In this document: piece after piece, positions 8,223 through 15,670 of the stretch
Numbering within the stretch: position 1 is the first letter of the stretch
Layout of the letters: every line of letters starts with the position of its first letter
Assembly: GCA_005887895.1 (NCBI GenBank)
Contig: VBPC01000120.1
Coordinates: forward strand, 1-33,326
Length of the DNA stretch: 33,326 bases
DNA from: Candidatus Rokuibacteriota bacterium
Lineage (GTDB): Bacteria > Methylomirabilota > Methylomirabilia > Rokubacteriales > CSP1-6
Direction of reading: 5' to 3'
Made by a program: the position numbers and the translations under genes
Notes under the pieces: generated by a model
What the model was told of the DNA's origin: nothing
Databases searched by the model: none
What the model saw: the letters and a program-made list of their open reading frames with translations, nothing else

Positions 8223-9191
8223 ATGATATCCAGGCTTTCCGCGCCGATAGCGATCGTGGACGAGCACCCGGAGTGGTCGGGCCGGCTGATCGCCGAGCTC
8301 CAGAACCGCCGGCTGCCGTTCGAGAAGATCGATCACTCGAGCCATGCGTACGACCCACGCGAGCGCCGGCCGCGGTACTCGGTGATCGTGAATCGCTCGA
8401 GCCCCTCGTCGCACCGGCGTGGCCACGGCAACGTGCTCTTCTACGCCGAAGCGCTGCTGAACCACTACGAGGCGCTCGGCATCCCGGTCATCAATCCGGT
8501 CGCGGCCTACCGGTTCGAGAAGTCGAAGGCGCTCCAGGCGGATCTCTTCGAGCGTCTCGGCGTGCGCTATCCGCGCACCGTGGTCTTCAACCATCCCGAC
8601 CAGGTTTCCAAGGTCGTCGACGGCTTTCGCTTCCCGGTGATCGTGAAGCCGAATGTCGGCGGCTCGGGCGCCGGGATCGAGCGCTTCGACTCGCGCGCCG
8701 ATCTCGAGGCGCGGTTGCCGGCCATCGACCTCGGGCCGGACGGCGTCGCGCTGTTGCAGGAATACCTGGAGGCCGAGGACAACGCGATCGTGCGGGTGGA
8801 GGTGCTGGACGGCCGCTATCTCTACGCGATCCGGATCGTGCGCGGCGCGGCGAGCTTCAATCTGTGTCCGGCCGACGTCTGCCAGACGCCGTCGCCGGCC
8901 GCGACGCTGGCCGCGTGCCCGGTCGACGCGCCGGCGGCGCTCCAGGTCACCCGGTTCGAGGCGCCGCCGGACGCCGTCGCCCAGGCGATCGCGCTGACGC
9001 GGGTGGCGTCCATCGACGTGGGCGGCGTGGAGTATCTGGTCAGCCGGCAGGACGGCCGGATCTACTTCTACGACATCAACGCGACGTCGAACTTCGTCGC
9101 CGACGCCCCGACCGTGCTGGGCTTCGATCCGTTCGGGCCGTTCGTCGACTACATCGAGCGGGTCGCGTCGGGCGGCGGGGCGGCGGCCTGA
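8223..9191 (+). CDS. RimK-like ATP-grasp ligase
   Basis: A 322-residue cytosolic protein with the ATP-grasp fold, which forms an acylphosphate on a carboxylate and couples it to an amine or thiol. After an N-terminal Rossmann-like domain (residues ~1-95), FPVIVKPNVGGSGAGI (~138-153) carries the ATP-binding Lys and Gly-rich loop. LLQEYLEAEDNAIVRVEVL (~176-194) fits the QEYI/L hinge and following strand. VGGVEYLVSRQDGRIYFYDINATSNF (~262-287) carries the metal-binding Asp and Asn (YDINATSNF). The substrate cannot be told from sequence. It stands alone on the + strand behind its own promoter. GGTGG lies before the ATG. Confidence 0.82.
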   Translation: MISRLSAPIAIVDEHPEWSGRLIAELQNRRLPFEKIDHSSHAYDPRERRPRYSVIVNRSSPSSHRRGHGNVLFYAEALLNHYEALGIPVINPVAAYRFEKSKALQADLFERLGVRYPRTVVFNHPDQVSKVVDGFRFPVIVKPNVGGSGAGIERFDSRADLEARLPAIDLGPDGVALLQEYLEAEDNAIVRVEVLDGRYLYAIRIVRGAASFNLCPADVCQTPSPAATLAACPVDAPAALQVTRFEAPPDAVAQAIALTRVASIDVGGVEYLVSRQDGRIYFYDINATSNFVADAPTVLGFDPFGPFVDYIERVASGGGAAA

Positions 9192-9336
9192 GTCGTCGGC
9201 GCCGGCGGGTCGGCGGCGGCCGGCGCGTGCTCGCTGCGCCGCTCGTCCTGCTGCTCGACCGTGCGCCGCCGGTGGTCGTCCACGGCCAGCCACTCGGCGA
9301 ACGGGGGGAGGGAAGGCGACTACCTATAGCGGGTAG

Positions 9337-10041
9337 TCAGAGACCCAGATAAGCGCGCTTGAGGCGCTCGTCGCCGAGCAGCTCGGCGCCCCGACCGTCG
9401 AGGACGAGGTGGCCGGACTCGAGCACCGCCGCCCGGTGGGCGAGGGTCAGGGCCTGGCGGACGTTCTGCTCCACCAGCAGCACGGTCATGCCGTCGGCAT
9501 TGATCGTGCGGACGGTCTCGAAGATGCGCGCCACCAGCACCGGCGCCAGCCCCAGCGTCGGCTCGTCGAGCATCAGCACGCGCGGCCTGGCCATCAGTGC
9601 GCGGCCGATCGCACACATCTGCTGCTCGCCACCCGAGAGCGACCCGGCCAGCTGGCGCTGGCGGTCCGCCAGGACCGGAAACAGCCCGTACACGTAGCGC
9701 AGGGTCGTCTCGCGCTCGGCACGCGCGCGAGCGGTGTGGGCGCCGAGCAGCAGGTTCTCGGCGACGCTCATGAAGGGAAACAGGCGGCGGCCCTCGGGCA
9801 CCTGCACGATACCGAGGTCGACACGCTGGTAGGCCGGCACCCGGCTCAGGTCCCGGCCCTCCAGCAGCACGCGGCCGCGCCGCGGCGTCACCAGGCCCGA
9901 GACCACGCGCAGCGTGGTCGACTTGCCGGCGGCGTTGGCGCCGACCAGCGCGAAGACGCGGCCCTGCTCGACCGTGAGCGAGACGTCGTGGAGCGCCTGC
10001 AGATCCCCGTAGAAGGCGTCGATGCCCTCAAGCGTCAGCAA
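9337..10041 (-). CDS. livF: Branched-chain amino acid ABC transporter ATP-binding protein LivF
   Basis: A 234-residue ATPase of the Liv (HAAT) importer. Walker A is GANAAGKST, with Ala where Gly is usual (GxNGAGKST). The rest is standard: IVQVPEGRRLFPFMSV with the Q-loop region, LSGGEQQM signature, RVLMLDEPTLGLAP Walker B and LLVEQNVRQAL switch His/Gln region. The best start is TTG at 10041, overlapping the end of livG by 14 nt. It is the last gene of the minus-strand Liv operon. With LivG it would power uptake of a branched-chain amino acid or another amide/carboxylate ligand. Confidence 0.93.
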   Translation of the reverse strand: MLTLEGIDAFYGDLQALHDVSLTVEQGRVFALVGANAAGKSTTLRVVSGLVTPRRGRVLLEGRDLSRVPAYQRVDLGIVQVPEGRRLFPFMSVAENLLLGAHTARARAERETTLRYVYGLFPVLADRQRQLAGSLSGGEQQMCAIGRALMARPRVLMLDEPTLGLAPVLVARIFETVRTINADGMTVLLVEQNVRQALTLAHRAAVLESGHLVLDGRGAELLGDERLKRAYLGL

Positions 10042-10753
10042 GCACGAACTCCTCGCCCAGGTAGGCGTCGATCACGCGGCGGTCGCTGGCGATCTCGCGC
10101 GGCGTGCCCTCGGCGATGCGCTCGCCGTGGTGCAGCATGACGATGCGCTGGGCCAGCCGCATCATCGCCGCCATGACGTGCTCGATGACGATCAGCGTGA
10201 GGCCGTCGGCGTGCAGGCGGCGGACGAGGTCGATCATCCCGCCGAGCTCGGTCGGATTGAGGCCGGCCATCACCTCGTCGAGCAGCAGCAGCTTGGGGTG
10301 GGTGGCGAGCGCGCGCGCGACCTCGAGCCGCTTGCGCAGGCCGAGCGGCAGCGCCCGCGCGCGGGCGTCCGCGTGGGGGCCGAGGCCGCAGAGGCCGATG
10401 ACGCGCTCGGCCTCGGCGCGGGCCTCCCGCGTGCCGGCCAGGCGGGTGAGCGCGCCGATCATCACGTTGTCGCGCACCGAGAGGTTGCCGAACGGCTTGA
10501 CGATCTGGAAGGTGCGGGTGAGGCCCAGCCGCGAGATCGCGTGGGCGGGGCGGCCCGTGACGTCGTGGCCGTCGAAGAGCACGCGGCCCTCGTCGGGACG
10601 GTAGTAGCCGGCGATCACGTTGAAGAGCGTGGTCTTGCCGGCGCCGTTGGGCCCGATGATGCCGAGCAGGTCGCCGGCGCGGACCTCGAGGCTGACCTCG
10701 CGCACGGCGGTGAGGCCGCCGAAGCGCTTCGTCACGCGCTCAAGCGTCAGCAT
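10028..10753 (-). CDS. livG: Branched-chain amino acid ABC transporter ATP-binding protein LivG
   Basis: A 241-residue ATPase partner of LivF. Walker A is GPNGAGKTT. The typical LivG stretch LGLTRTFQIVKPFGNLSV contains the Q-loop. The degenerate signature LPLGLRKRLEVARAL and Walker B LLLLDEVMAGLNPTE are also usual for LivG. The C-terminal segment RIAEGTPREI...VIDAYLGEEF is characteristic of the family. ATG 10753 lies 6 nt after the livM stop. Co-transcribed with livM, livH and the binding-protein gene. Confidence 0.94.
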   Translation of the reverse strand: MLTLERVTKRFGGLTAVREVSLEVRAGDLLGIIGPNGAGKTTLFNVIAGYYRPDEGRVLFDGHDVTGRPAHAISRLGLTRTFQIVKPFGNLSVRDNVMIGALTRLAGTREARAEAERVIGLCGLGPHADARARALPLGLRKRLEVARALATHPKLLLLDEVMAGLNPTELGGMIDLVRRLHADGLTLIVIEHVMAAMMRLAQRIVMLHHGERIAEGTPREIASDRRVIDAYLGEEFVLADA

Positions 10754-10759
10754 CGTCGC

Positions 10760-11631
10760 TCACGGCGAGGCCCCGGCGACCCGCGTCCGCAGGCGGCCGG
10801 CCAGTCCGACCAGCCCCTCCGGCACGAAGCGCACGACGAGGATCAGCACCACGCCGTAGATGATCAGGTAGATCCCGGCGAAGCCCGTCTTCATGCCGGC
10901 GAACGTCGCTCGCAGATAGGTCTCGAGCGAGGTGATGAGGATCGAGCCGAGCCAGGGGCCGAGCGCGGTGCCCATCCCGCCGATGATCGTGTTGAGCGCG
11001 AAGCGCACCGAGAGATCGATCGAGAACACGTAGGCCGGATCGACGAACCCGACGTACTGCGCCCACAGGCTGCCGCCCACCGAGGTGAGCGCCGCGCTCA
11101 GCGTCACCGCCCACACCTTCAGGCGCCGGGTGGCGATGCCGAGCGCCTCGGCGGCGTCCTCGTCCTCGCGCACGCCGGCGAGCTGATAGCCGCGGCGCGA
11201 GCGCTCGAGGTAGACCTCCACGGCGTAGCAGTGAACCCGCGCCAGCGGCTGACCACGATCAGCAGCACCTGGGAGAAGGCGATCGTGGACAGCGCGAAGT
11301 AGGGCCCCTTGAGCCGGTTGGAGAGGTAGCCGATCAGGCCGCCGGCGACGATCGACAGCGCCACGCCGAGCAGGAGGCCGAGCCAGGGGCTGAGCCCGTA
11401 GCGCACGCCGACCAGCGCGGCCGAGTAGGCCCCGACGCCGAAGAACGCCGCATGGCCGAGCGAGACCTGCCCGGCGTAGCCGCCGGCCACGTTCCAGGCC
11501 GCCGACAGCGCGCCCCACATGACGATGAGGATCAGGCTGTCCAGGAAGAACGCATCGCGGGTGGCGAGCGGCACCAGCGCGGCCAGCCCGAAGACCACCA
11601 CGGCGCCGGCGCGCACGCGCAGGGCGCCCAT
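10760..11631 (-). pseudogene. livM: Branched-chain amino acid ABC transporter permease LivM, interrupted by internal deletion/frameshift
   Basis: ATG at 11631 overlaps the livH stop (TGATG). The first ~130 residues are a normal LivM N-terminus, with GYAGQVSLGHAAFFGVGAY and YFALSTIAFSQVLLIVVSRWRGFT. The frame then changes at about 11229-11240. LivM sequence resumes as YAVEVYLERSRRGYQ and runs through the EAA-like region (REDEDAAEALGI) and the final membrane segments to TGA 10760. Intact relatives have roughly 40 more residues between RWRGF(T) and the YLERS region, so a segment is missing as well as the frame. The neighbouring liv genes are intact, so an assembly error is a serious alternative to real gene loss. 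Confidence 0.85.
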
Positions 11632-12512
11632 CACACGCCGAGCGTCTCGGCGCCGCGCTGGCCGAAGAGCCCGGCCGGGCGGAACACGAGGACCCCGATG
11701 AAGAGCAGGAAGTAGAAGACCTCTTTCCAGGCCGCGCCGAAGAAGTAAGAGCCGACGACCTCCACCGCCGCCACGATCAGCGCGCCCAGCATGGCGCCGA
11801 CCATGTCGCCGAGGCCGCCCAGCACGACGATGACGTAGGAGAGCAGGACGAACTGCAGCCCGGCGGTCGGGTAGGCCGCGTAGAGCGGTGAGACGAGCAC
11901 CCCGGCGCCGCCCACGCAGGCGATGCCGATCGCGAAGGTGAGCCGGTAGACGCGGTCGGTGTCGATGCCCATCAGCGTGGCGGCGTCGCGGTCCTGGGCG
12001 GTGGCGCGCATCACCCGGCCGCTGTGCGTCCACTTCATGAAGGCGACCAGGGCGATGGTGAGCAGGATCGCGATGAGGAAGGCCACCACCTGCGAGAGGT
12101 TGAACGCGGTGCCGGCCACGCGGACGATCGCGAAGGACTCCCACGGCCGGACCGTGCGGAAGTCGCCCGTCCACAGCACGAGCGCCACGTTCTGCAGCGC
12201 GGTCGACAGGCCGACCGTCGTGAAGATCTGCACGTTGTGGGAGGCGTGGATCACCCCGCGCATCACCAGCGCATAGGTCACCAGGCCGACGGCGAAGAAG
12301 ATCGGAATCGACGCGAACACGACGAAGTAAGGATCGAGCGAGGCCAGGGTGGCGGCCCAGAAGGCGAGATACATGCCCAGCATGAGGAACTCGCCGTGGG
12401 CGAAGTTCACCACGCGCATGATGCCGAAGATCAGCGTGAGGCCGACGGCGATCAGCGCGTAGATCCCCCCCAGGAGGATCGTGGAGACGCCGAGCTGGGC
12501 GACGACGGCTAT
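11631..12512 (-). CDS. livH: Branched-chain amino acid ABC transporter permease LivH
   Basis: A membrane permease with LivH hallmarks: LLGGIYALIAVGLTLIFGIMRVVNFAHGEF at the N-terminus (first helices), AQDRDAATLMGIDTDRVYRLTF (cytoplasmic EAA-like loop) and VIVVLGGLGDMVGAMLGAL. The start is unusual. Family alignment places it at about IAVVAQLGVSTILLGG, but no ATG, GTG or TTG lies in frame there. The only candidate is an ATA (12512-12510) that forms an ATAG overlap with the TAG stop of the binding-protein gene, giving a normal 293-residue LivH. The next conventional start, at 12605, would lie deep inside the upstream gene. Confidence 0.9.
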   Translation of the reverse strand: MAVVAQLGVSTILLGGIYALIAVGLTLIFGIMRVVNFAHGEFLMLGMYLAFWAATLASLDPYFVVFASIPIFFAVGLVTYALVMRGVIHASHNVQIFTTVGLSTALQNVALVLWTGDFRTVRPWESFAIVRVAGTAFNLSQVVAFLIAILLTIALVAFMKWTHSGRVMRATAQDRDAATLMGIDTDRVYRLTFAIGIACVGGAGVLVSPLYAAYPTAGLQFVLLSYVIVVLGGLGDMVGAMLGALIVAAVEVVGSYFFGAAWKEVFYFLLFIGVLVFRPAGLFGQRGAETLGV

Positions 12513-13777
12513 TTGCGCTGGTCCCAGGCGGGCAGCGGGATCCACTTGGCCCGCTGGGTCGTGAACTCCTCCGGCCACACCGTCACCAGCTGGCCGTTCT
12601 GCCACTGCAGCATGTAGTGCTGCACGCGGTCGTTGGCATTCTGCCCGGTCTCCGAGAACTTCACGCCCCAGCCGTTGATCATGGAGCCGATCGGCATGTC
12701 GAGCGACATCACGGCGGTGTGGAACTTCTCGGGGTCGTCACTCTTCGCCGCATCCAGCACCAGCTTGAGGAGCCACAGGCCGGAGCCGGCGAGCTGGTGG
12801 CTGCCGAGCGGATAGGACCCGGTCCGCTTCTGCACGGCGTCGCGGAAGTCCTTCTCGATCTTCTGGCCCTCGGGCTTGAGCGACTCGAGCTTGAACCCGG
12901 GGCCCGGCTCCAGCAGCGCGAATACGCCGTTGCCGTCAGCGCCGAGCGCCTTGCCGAAGTCGGAGGAGCCGTAGCCGGTGGCGCCCGCGTGGACGAGCGC
13001 CTTGAACATGAAGTTCTGCTCGCGGGCCTGGCGCCAGAAGAGCGGCGCGTCGTTGGTGTAGCCGATGTGGTGGACGACGTCGGGGTTGAGCTGCTTGAAC
13101 TTGACGATGATCGGCGTGAAGTCGTTGATGGTCTGGAAGTTGTAGTACTCGAGCGCCACTTCCTGCATGCCGAACTCGCCCTTGGCCCGCTGCCGCGCGG
13201 ACTCCGTCACGCCCTGACCGTAGGAGGAGTCCTCGGAGAGGAAGGCGATCTTCAGCTCGTTCGGCTTCTTGCCGAAGCGCGGGGCCAGGTGCTTGGCGAT
13301 GAACTCGACGTTGTACCAGCCGAAGCCGGTGGCGTCGATCTCGGTGCGGTAGACGGTCTTGAGCCCGCGCTTGTTGAAGCGCGGATCCACGCACGACGTC
13401 TCCCAGTAGATGACGTTGTGGCGGGCGGCCGCCTCGCTGGCGGCGCCGCACAGCCGGGACGAGAACGTGCCGGTGACGATCTTCACGTTCTCGCGCGTGA
13501 TGAGCCGGTTGGCCTCGCTGGCCGCCGCGGTCGGATCGGGCGCGTCGGCGACGGCGAAGGCGAGCTTCTTGCCCATGACGCCGCCGCGCTCGTTGATGAG
13601 GTCTCGGACGATCTCGAAACCCTCCAGGTGGCGCTTGCCCTCGCCGGCCAGCGGGCCGGTCAGCGGCTCCAGCACGCCGATCTTGTATTCGCCGGAGAGT
13701 GCCTGGCCCCAGGTGACGGCGGCCATCCCGGCGAGCGCGAGGACGACGGCGACGGCGGGCACGAGACGACGACGCAT
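12509..13777 (-). CDS. Branched-chain amino acid ABC transporter substrate-binding protein
   Basis: A 422-residue periplasmic-binding protein of the Leu/Ile/Val-binding type (Peripla_BP_6). The signal peptide is MRRRLVPAVAVVLALAGMAAVTWGQA. The mature part starts YKIGVLEPLTGPLAGEGKRHLEGFE and contains VKIVTGTFSSRLCGAASEAA and KIAFLSEDSSYGQGVTE, the usual ligand-cleft and hinge segments. The ATG at 13777 is preceded on the minus strand by GGGAGG at good spacing, which favours it over the in-frame ATG at 13822. It is the first gene of the Liv operon, so a promoter upstream probably drives all five genes. The ligand is not certain, because this family also binds amides, ureas and aromatic acids. 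Confidence 0.92.
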   Translation of the reverse strand: MRRRLVPAVAVVLALAGMAAVTWGQALSGEYKIGVLEPLTGPLAGEGKRHLEGFEIVRDLINERGGVMGKKLAFAVADAPDPTAAASEANRLITRENVKIVTGTFSSRLCGAASEAAARHNVIYWETSCVDPRFNKRGLKTVYRTEIDATGFGWYNVEFIAKHLAPRFGKKPNELKIAFLSEDSSYGQGVTESARQRAKGEFGMQEVALEYYNFQTINDFTPIIVKFKQLNPDVVHHIGYTNDAPLFWRQAREQNFMFKALVHAGATGYGSSDFGKALGADGNGVFALLEPGPGFKLESLKPEGQKIEKDFRDAVQKRTGSYPLGSHQLAGSGLWLLKLVLDAAKSDDPEKFHTAVMSLDMPIGSMINGWGVKFSETGQNANDRVQHYMLQWQNGQLVTVWPEEFTTQRAKWIPLPAWDQRK

Positions 13778-13826
13778 GTGAGGCCTCCCTGGCTCGACGA
13801 CGTGCTGACTGCGAAAAGGCATCCGG

Positions 13827-13856
13827 GTTGTAACATCGCGTCGTCACGAGTGTCAA
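13827..13856 (-). promoter_or_regulatory. Putative sigma70 promoter of the Liv operon
   Basis: On the minus strand a perfect TTGACA (13856-13851) is followed after 18 nt by TACAAC (13832-13827). It lies ~50-80 nt upstream of the binding-protein ATG, in the divergent gap with the NUDIX gene. Confidence 0.55.
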
Positions 13857-13888
13857 CAGGCCGCCCCCGAGCGCCGCCGTCGATGGTT

Positions 13889-13894
13889 TAGACT
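13889..13894 (+). promoter_or_regulatory. -10-like box immediately before the NUDIX gene
   Basis: TAGACT lies 7 nt before the GTG start, with no ribosome-binding site between. This spacing would put the transcription start at or next to the start codon (leaderless mRNA). No good -35 is visible. Confidence 0.35.
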
Positions 13895-13901
13895 GCACCG
13901 T

Positions 13902-14447
13902 GTGAGCGACGACCACGGTCATCGCATCCTCTCACCGACCACCGCGCGCTTCTGTCCGCTGTGCGCGGCCGCGCTCGAGCGGGCGCCGGTGCCGCCCGAC
14001 CAGCGCGAGCAGGCCGTGTGCCCGTCGTGCGGCTTCGTCTTCTATCTCAATCCCAAGGTCGTGGCCGGCACGATTCCCGAGCGGGACGGCCACCTGCTGC
14101 TCACCCGGCGCTCGATCCACCCGGGCTACGGGCTGTGGACGTTCCCCGGCGGCTTCGTCGACTTCGGCGAGAGCGTGAGCGACGCCGCCGTGCGGGAGAC
14201 GCTGGAGGAGACGGGCCTCAGCGTGGATCTCACCGGGCTGCTCAACGTGTACTCCTACCCCGGCTCGCCGGTGATCGTGGTCTACACCGCGCGCGTCACC
14301 GGCGGTACGCTCACGCCGTGCGCCGAGAACGACCGCGTCGAGTGGTTCGGGCTCGAGGCAATTCCCTGGGACGACCTGGCGTTTCCGTCGACCCGCGACG
14401 CCCTCCGCGAGTGGGTGGGCGGCCACGGTCGGATGCCGCGAGGCTGA
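13902..14447 (+). CDS. NUDIX hydrolase with N-terminal zinc ribbon
   Basis: A 181-residue protein. A zinc ribbon (CPLC near residue 18 and CPSC near residue 40) precedes a NUDIX domain. The NUDIX box is complete, running G-G-F-V-D-F-G-E then seven residues to REtlEEtGL (residues ~86-109). This layout, with FYLNPKVVAGTI following the ribbon, resembles the NudC-like/ADP-ribose pyrophosphatase group found as stand-alone housecleaning enzymes. It hydrolyses a nucleoside diphosphate linked to another moiety with Mg2+; the exact substrate is unknown. It is transcribed divergently from the Liv operon. The start is GTG without a visible ribosome-binding site. Confidence 0.9.
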   Translation: MSDDHGHRILSPTTARFCPLCAAALERAPVPPDQREQAVCPSCGFVFYLNPKVVAGTIPERDGHLLLTRRSIHPGYGLWTFPGGFVDFGESVSDAAVRETLEETGLSVDLTGLLNVYSYPGSPVIVVYTARVTGGTLTPCAENDRVEWFGLEAIPWDDLAFPSTRDALREWVGGHGRMPRG

Positions 14448-14449
14448 CG

Positions 14450-14473
14450 CGACGGCCCTGGCGCGCGCCGTCG
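14450..14473. terminator. Weak hairpin between convergent genes
   Basis: CGACGGC (14450-14456) pairs with GCCGTCG (14467-14473) around a 10-nt loop, in the 48-nt gap between the NUDIX gene and the converging dehydratase gene. There is no T tract. Confidence 0.3.
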
Positions 14474-14495
14474 TGACGTCGGACTGAGGCCGCGA

Positions 14496-14930
14496 CTACT
14501 CGCGCGAGGGCAGGGCCACGGTGGCCTTGCCGGTGACGACCTTCTCGCCCTTGCCGTTCTCGGCCCAGATCTCCAGCTCGACCAGGTGGAGGTCGTCCTT
14601 GCTCGACGTGGCCAGCACGCGGCCGCGGCAGGTGACGGTGTCCTCGAGCCGCACGAGGGCGGCGAAGCGCACGCCGATCTTGCGCACCCGGCCGGCGCCC
14701 GCCCAGTCGGTGAGCGCCTGGGCCACGAAGCCCATCGAGAGCATGCCGTGGGCGAAGACGCCGCCCATGCCGGCTGCCTTCGCGAACTCGTCGTCCTGGT
14801 GGATCGGGTTGAAGTCGCCGGAGGCGCCGGCGTAGCGTGTGAGCTGGATCTGCTGGATCGGACCCTTCGCGAGCGGCGGCAGCTCGTCGCCGACCTTGAC
14901 GTCCTCGGCGTACACGCGCGCGTATTTCAC
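14496..14930 (-). CDS. MaoC-like dehydratase, catalytic subunit
   Basis: A 144-residue hot-dog protein. YAGASGDFNPIHQDDEFA holds the Asp and His of the hydratase-2 motif, and GVFAHGMLSMGF is the following helix. The enzyme reversibly hydrates a trans-2-enoyl thioester to the (R)-3-hydroxyacyl form, or acts on a related acyl-CoA. GTG at 14930 overlaps the stop of the upstream gene (GTGA). Together with the upstream subunit it should form a double hot-dog heterodimer like HadA/HadB. The acyl chain specificity cannot be read from the sequence. Confidence 0.88.
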   Translation of the reverse strand: MKYARVYAEDVKVGDELPPLAKGPIQQIQLTRYAGASGDFNPIHQDDEFAKAAGMGGVFAHGMLSMGFVAQALTDWAGAGRVRKIGVRFAALVRLEDTVTCRGRVLATSSKDDLHLVELEIWAENGKGEKVVTGKATVALPSRE

Positions 14931-15382
14931 AGCCGGACCACCGTGATGTGACGGGCGGTCGCCACGATCTCGTTCGCCTTGTCGGTGACCGCCGTCTCGC
15001 GCACGACGAAGGCCATCGGCCCGCTCTTGCCGGTCCTCTCGTAGACGTCGAGCACCCGCGAGCGGCAGAGGAACGTCTCGCCGGGCCGGATGGGCCGGTG
15101 GAGCTCGAACTCCTGCTCGCCGTGCAGCACGCGCGAGATGTCGGTGCCGAGCTCGCGCAGCAGCGCGTTGGTGTCGGCGCCCTCGTCGCGGAACGTGATG
15201 GCGAAGGTCGGCGGCGCGATGAGATCCCCCCACTCGGAGGCGGCGCCGACGCGATCGTCGAGGTAGAGCGGATTCAGATCACCGATCGCGCGCGCGAACT
15301 CCTTGATCTTGCCCCGCTCGACGGTGACCGCGAACGGCGGGAACTCCTTGCCGAGCACGCCCTTGTTGATCTGGATCGGCAT
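14927..15382 (-). CDS. MaoC-like dehydratase N-terminal-type subunit (FAS1-like)
   Basis: A 151-residue hot-dog protein of the MaoC_dehydrat_N kind. It begins MPIQINKGVLGKEFPPFAVTV, and AIGDLNPLYLDD replaces the catalytic D-x4-H with a Tyr, so it is probably the non-catalytic half. IAPPTFAITF is the conserved PPTF strand. HGEQEFELHRPIRPGETF and VVRETAVTDKANEIVATA are typical. ATG 15382 overlaps the stop of the broken thioesterase upstream (TGATG), and its own stop overlaps the catalytic subunit's GTG. The overlaps point to translational coupling and a heterodimer. Confidence 0.86.
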   Translation of the reverse strand: MPIQINKGVLGKEFPPFAVTVERGKIKEFARAIGDLNPLYLDDRVGAASEWGDLIAPPTFAITFRDEGADTNALLRELGTDISRVLHGEQEFELHRPIRPGETFLCRSRVLDVYERTGKSGPMAFVVRETAVTDKANEIVATARHITVVRL

Positions 15383-15562
15383 CAGGCCTGGCCCTTCTTC
15401 ATCGCGCGCTCGAGTCGAGGCGCCGGCCGGCGGCGTCCTCGAGCAGCGCGAGGACGAACGGCGTGGCGAAGACCTGGACGCCGCGGTTGCCCATCGCGTC
15501 GGCGGTGACGTCGGGCGTGACGGTGCGCGACACTCGTGGACGGCGCCCGGCTCGAGCGGCAT
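15382..15562 (-). pseudogene. Remnant of an FlK-like thioesterase
   Basis: ATG 15562 begins MPLEPGAVHE, as expected for a hot-dog thioesterase of the fluoroacetyl-CoA thioesterase-like group. The frame shifts by one near 15533 into VTPDVTADAMGNRGVQVFATPFVLALLEDAAG, which carries the family's VxATPxxxxLxE segment. Homology stops at about 15412. The end of the gene, ERAMKKGQA and TGA, continues in yet another frame and overlaps the next ATG. Roughly half of a ~130-residue domain, including the second half of the hot-dog fold, is missing. It lies in the acyl-CoA dehydratase operon, where it would have cleaved the thioester. GTG at 15533 could start the middle fragment. Confidence 0.6.
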
Positions 15563-15656
15563 GCCGTCCGGTTTTACCGTGGGCGCCCCGGCAATGCAAG
15601 CCGACGCGCCGGGCGGCCGCTCGCGCGGCCGGTGACGACGGCCGGCATGACGCGCG

Positions 15657-15662
15657 TATCAT
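15657..15662 (+). promoter_or_regulatory. -10-like box immediately before the MFS gene
   Basis: TATCAT ends 8 nt before the ATG at 15671, and no ribosome-binding site separates them. The placement suggests a leaderless transcript. The -35 region is not recognisable. Confidence 0.35.
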
Positions 15663-15670
15663 AGCGCGCG

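Noticed and set aside
8133-9293. A 386-codon frame antisense to the ATP-grasp gene
   Set aside because: It consists of low-complexity Arg/Gly/Ala/Asp-rich translation with no motif, while the + strand frame has a full ATP-grasp domain.
9149-9298. A short minus-strand frame ending DDHRRRTVEQQDERR...
   Set aside because: The composition is protein-like, but there is no convincing start codon and it overlaps the end of the ATP-grasp gene.
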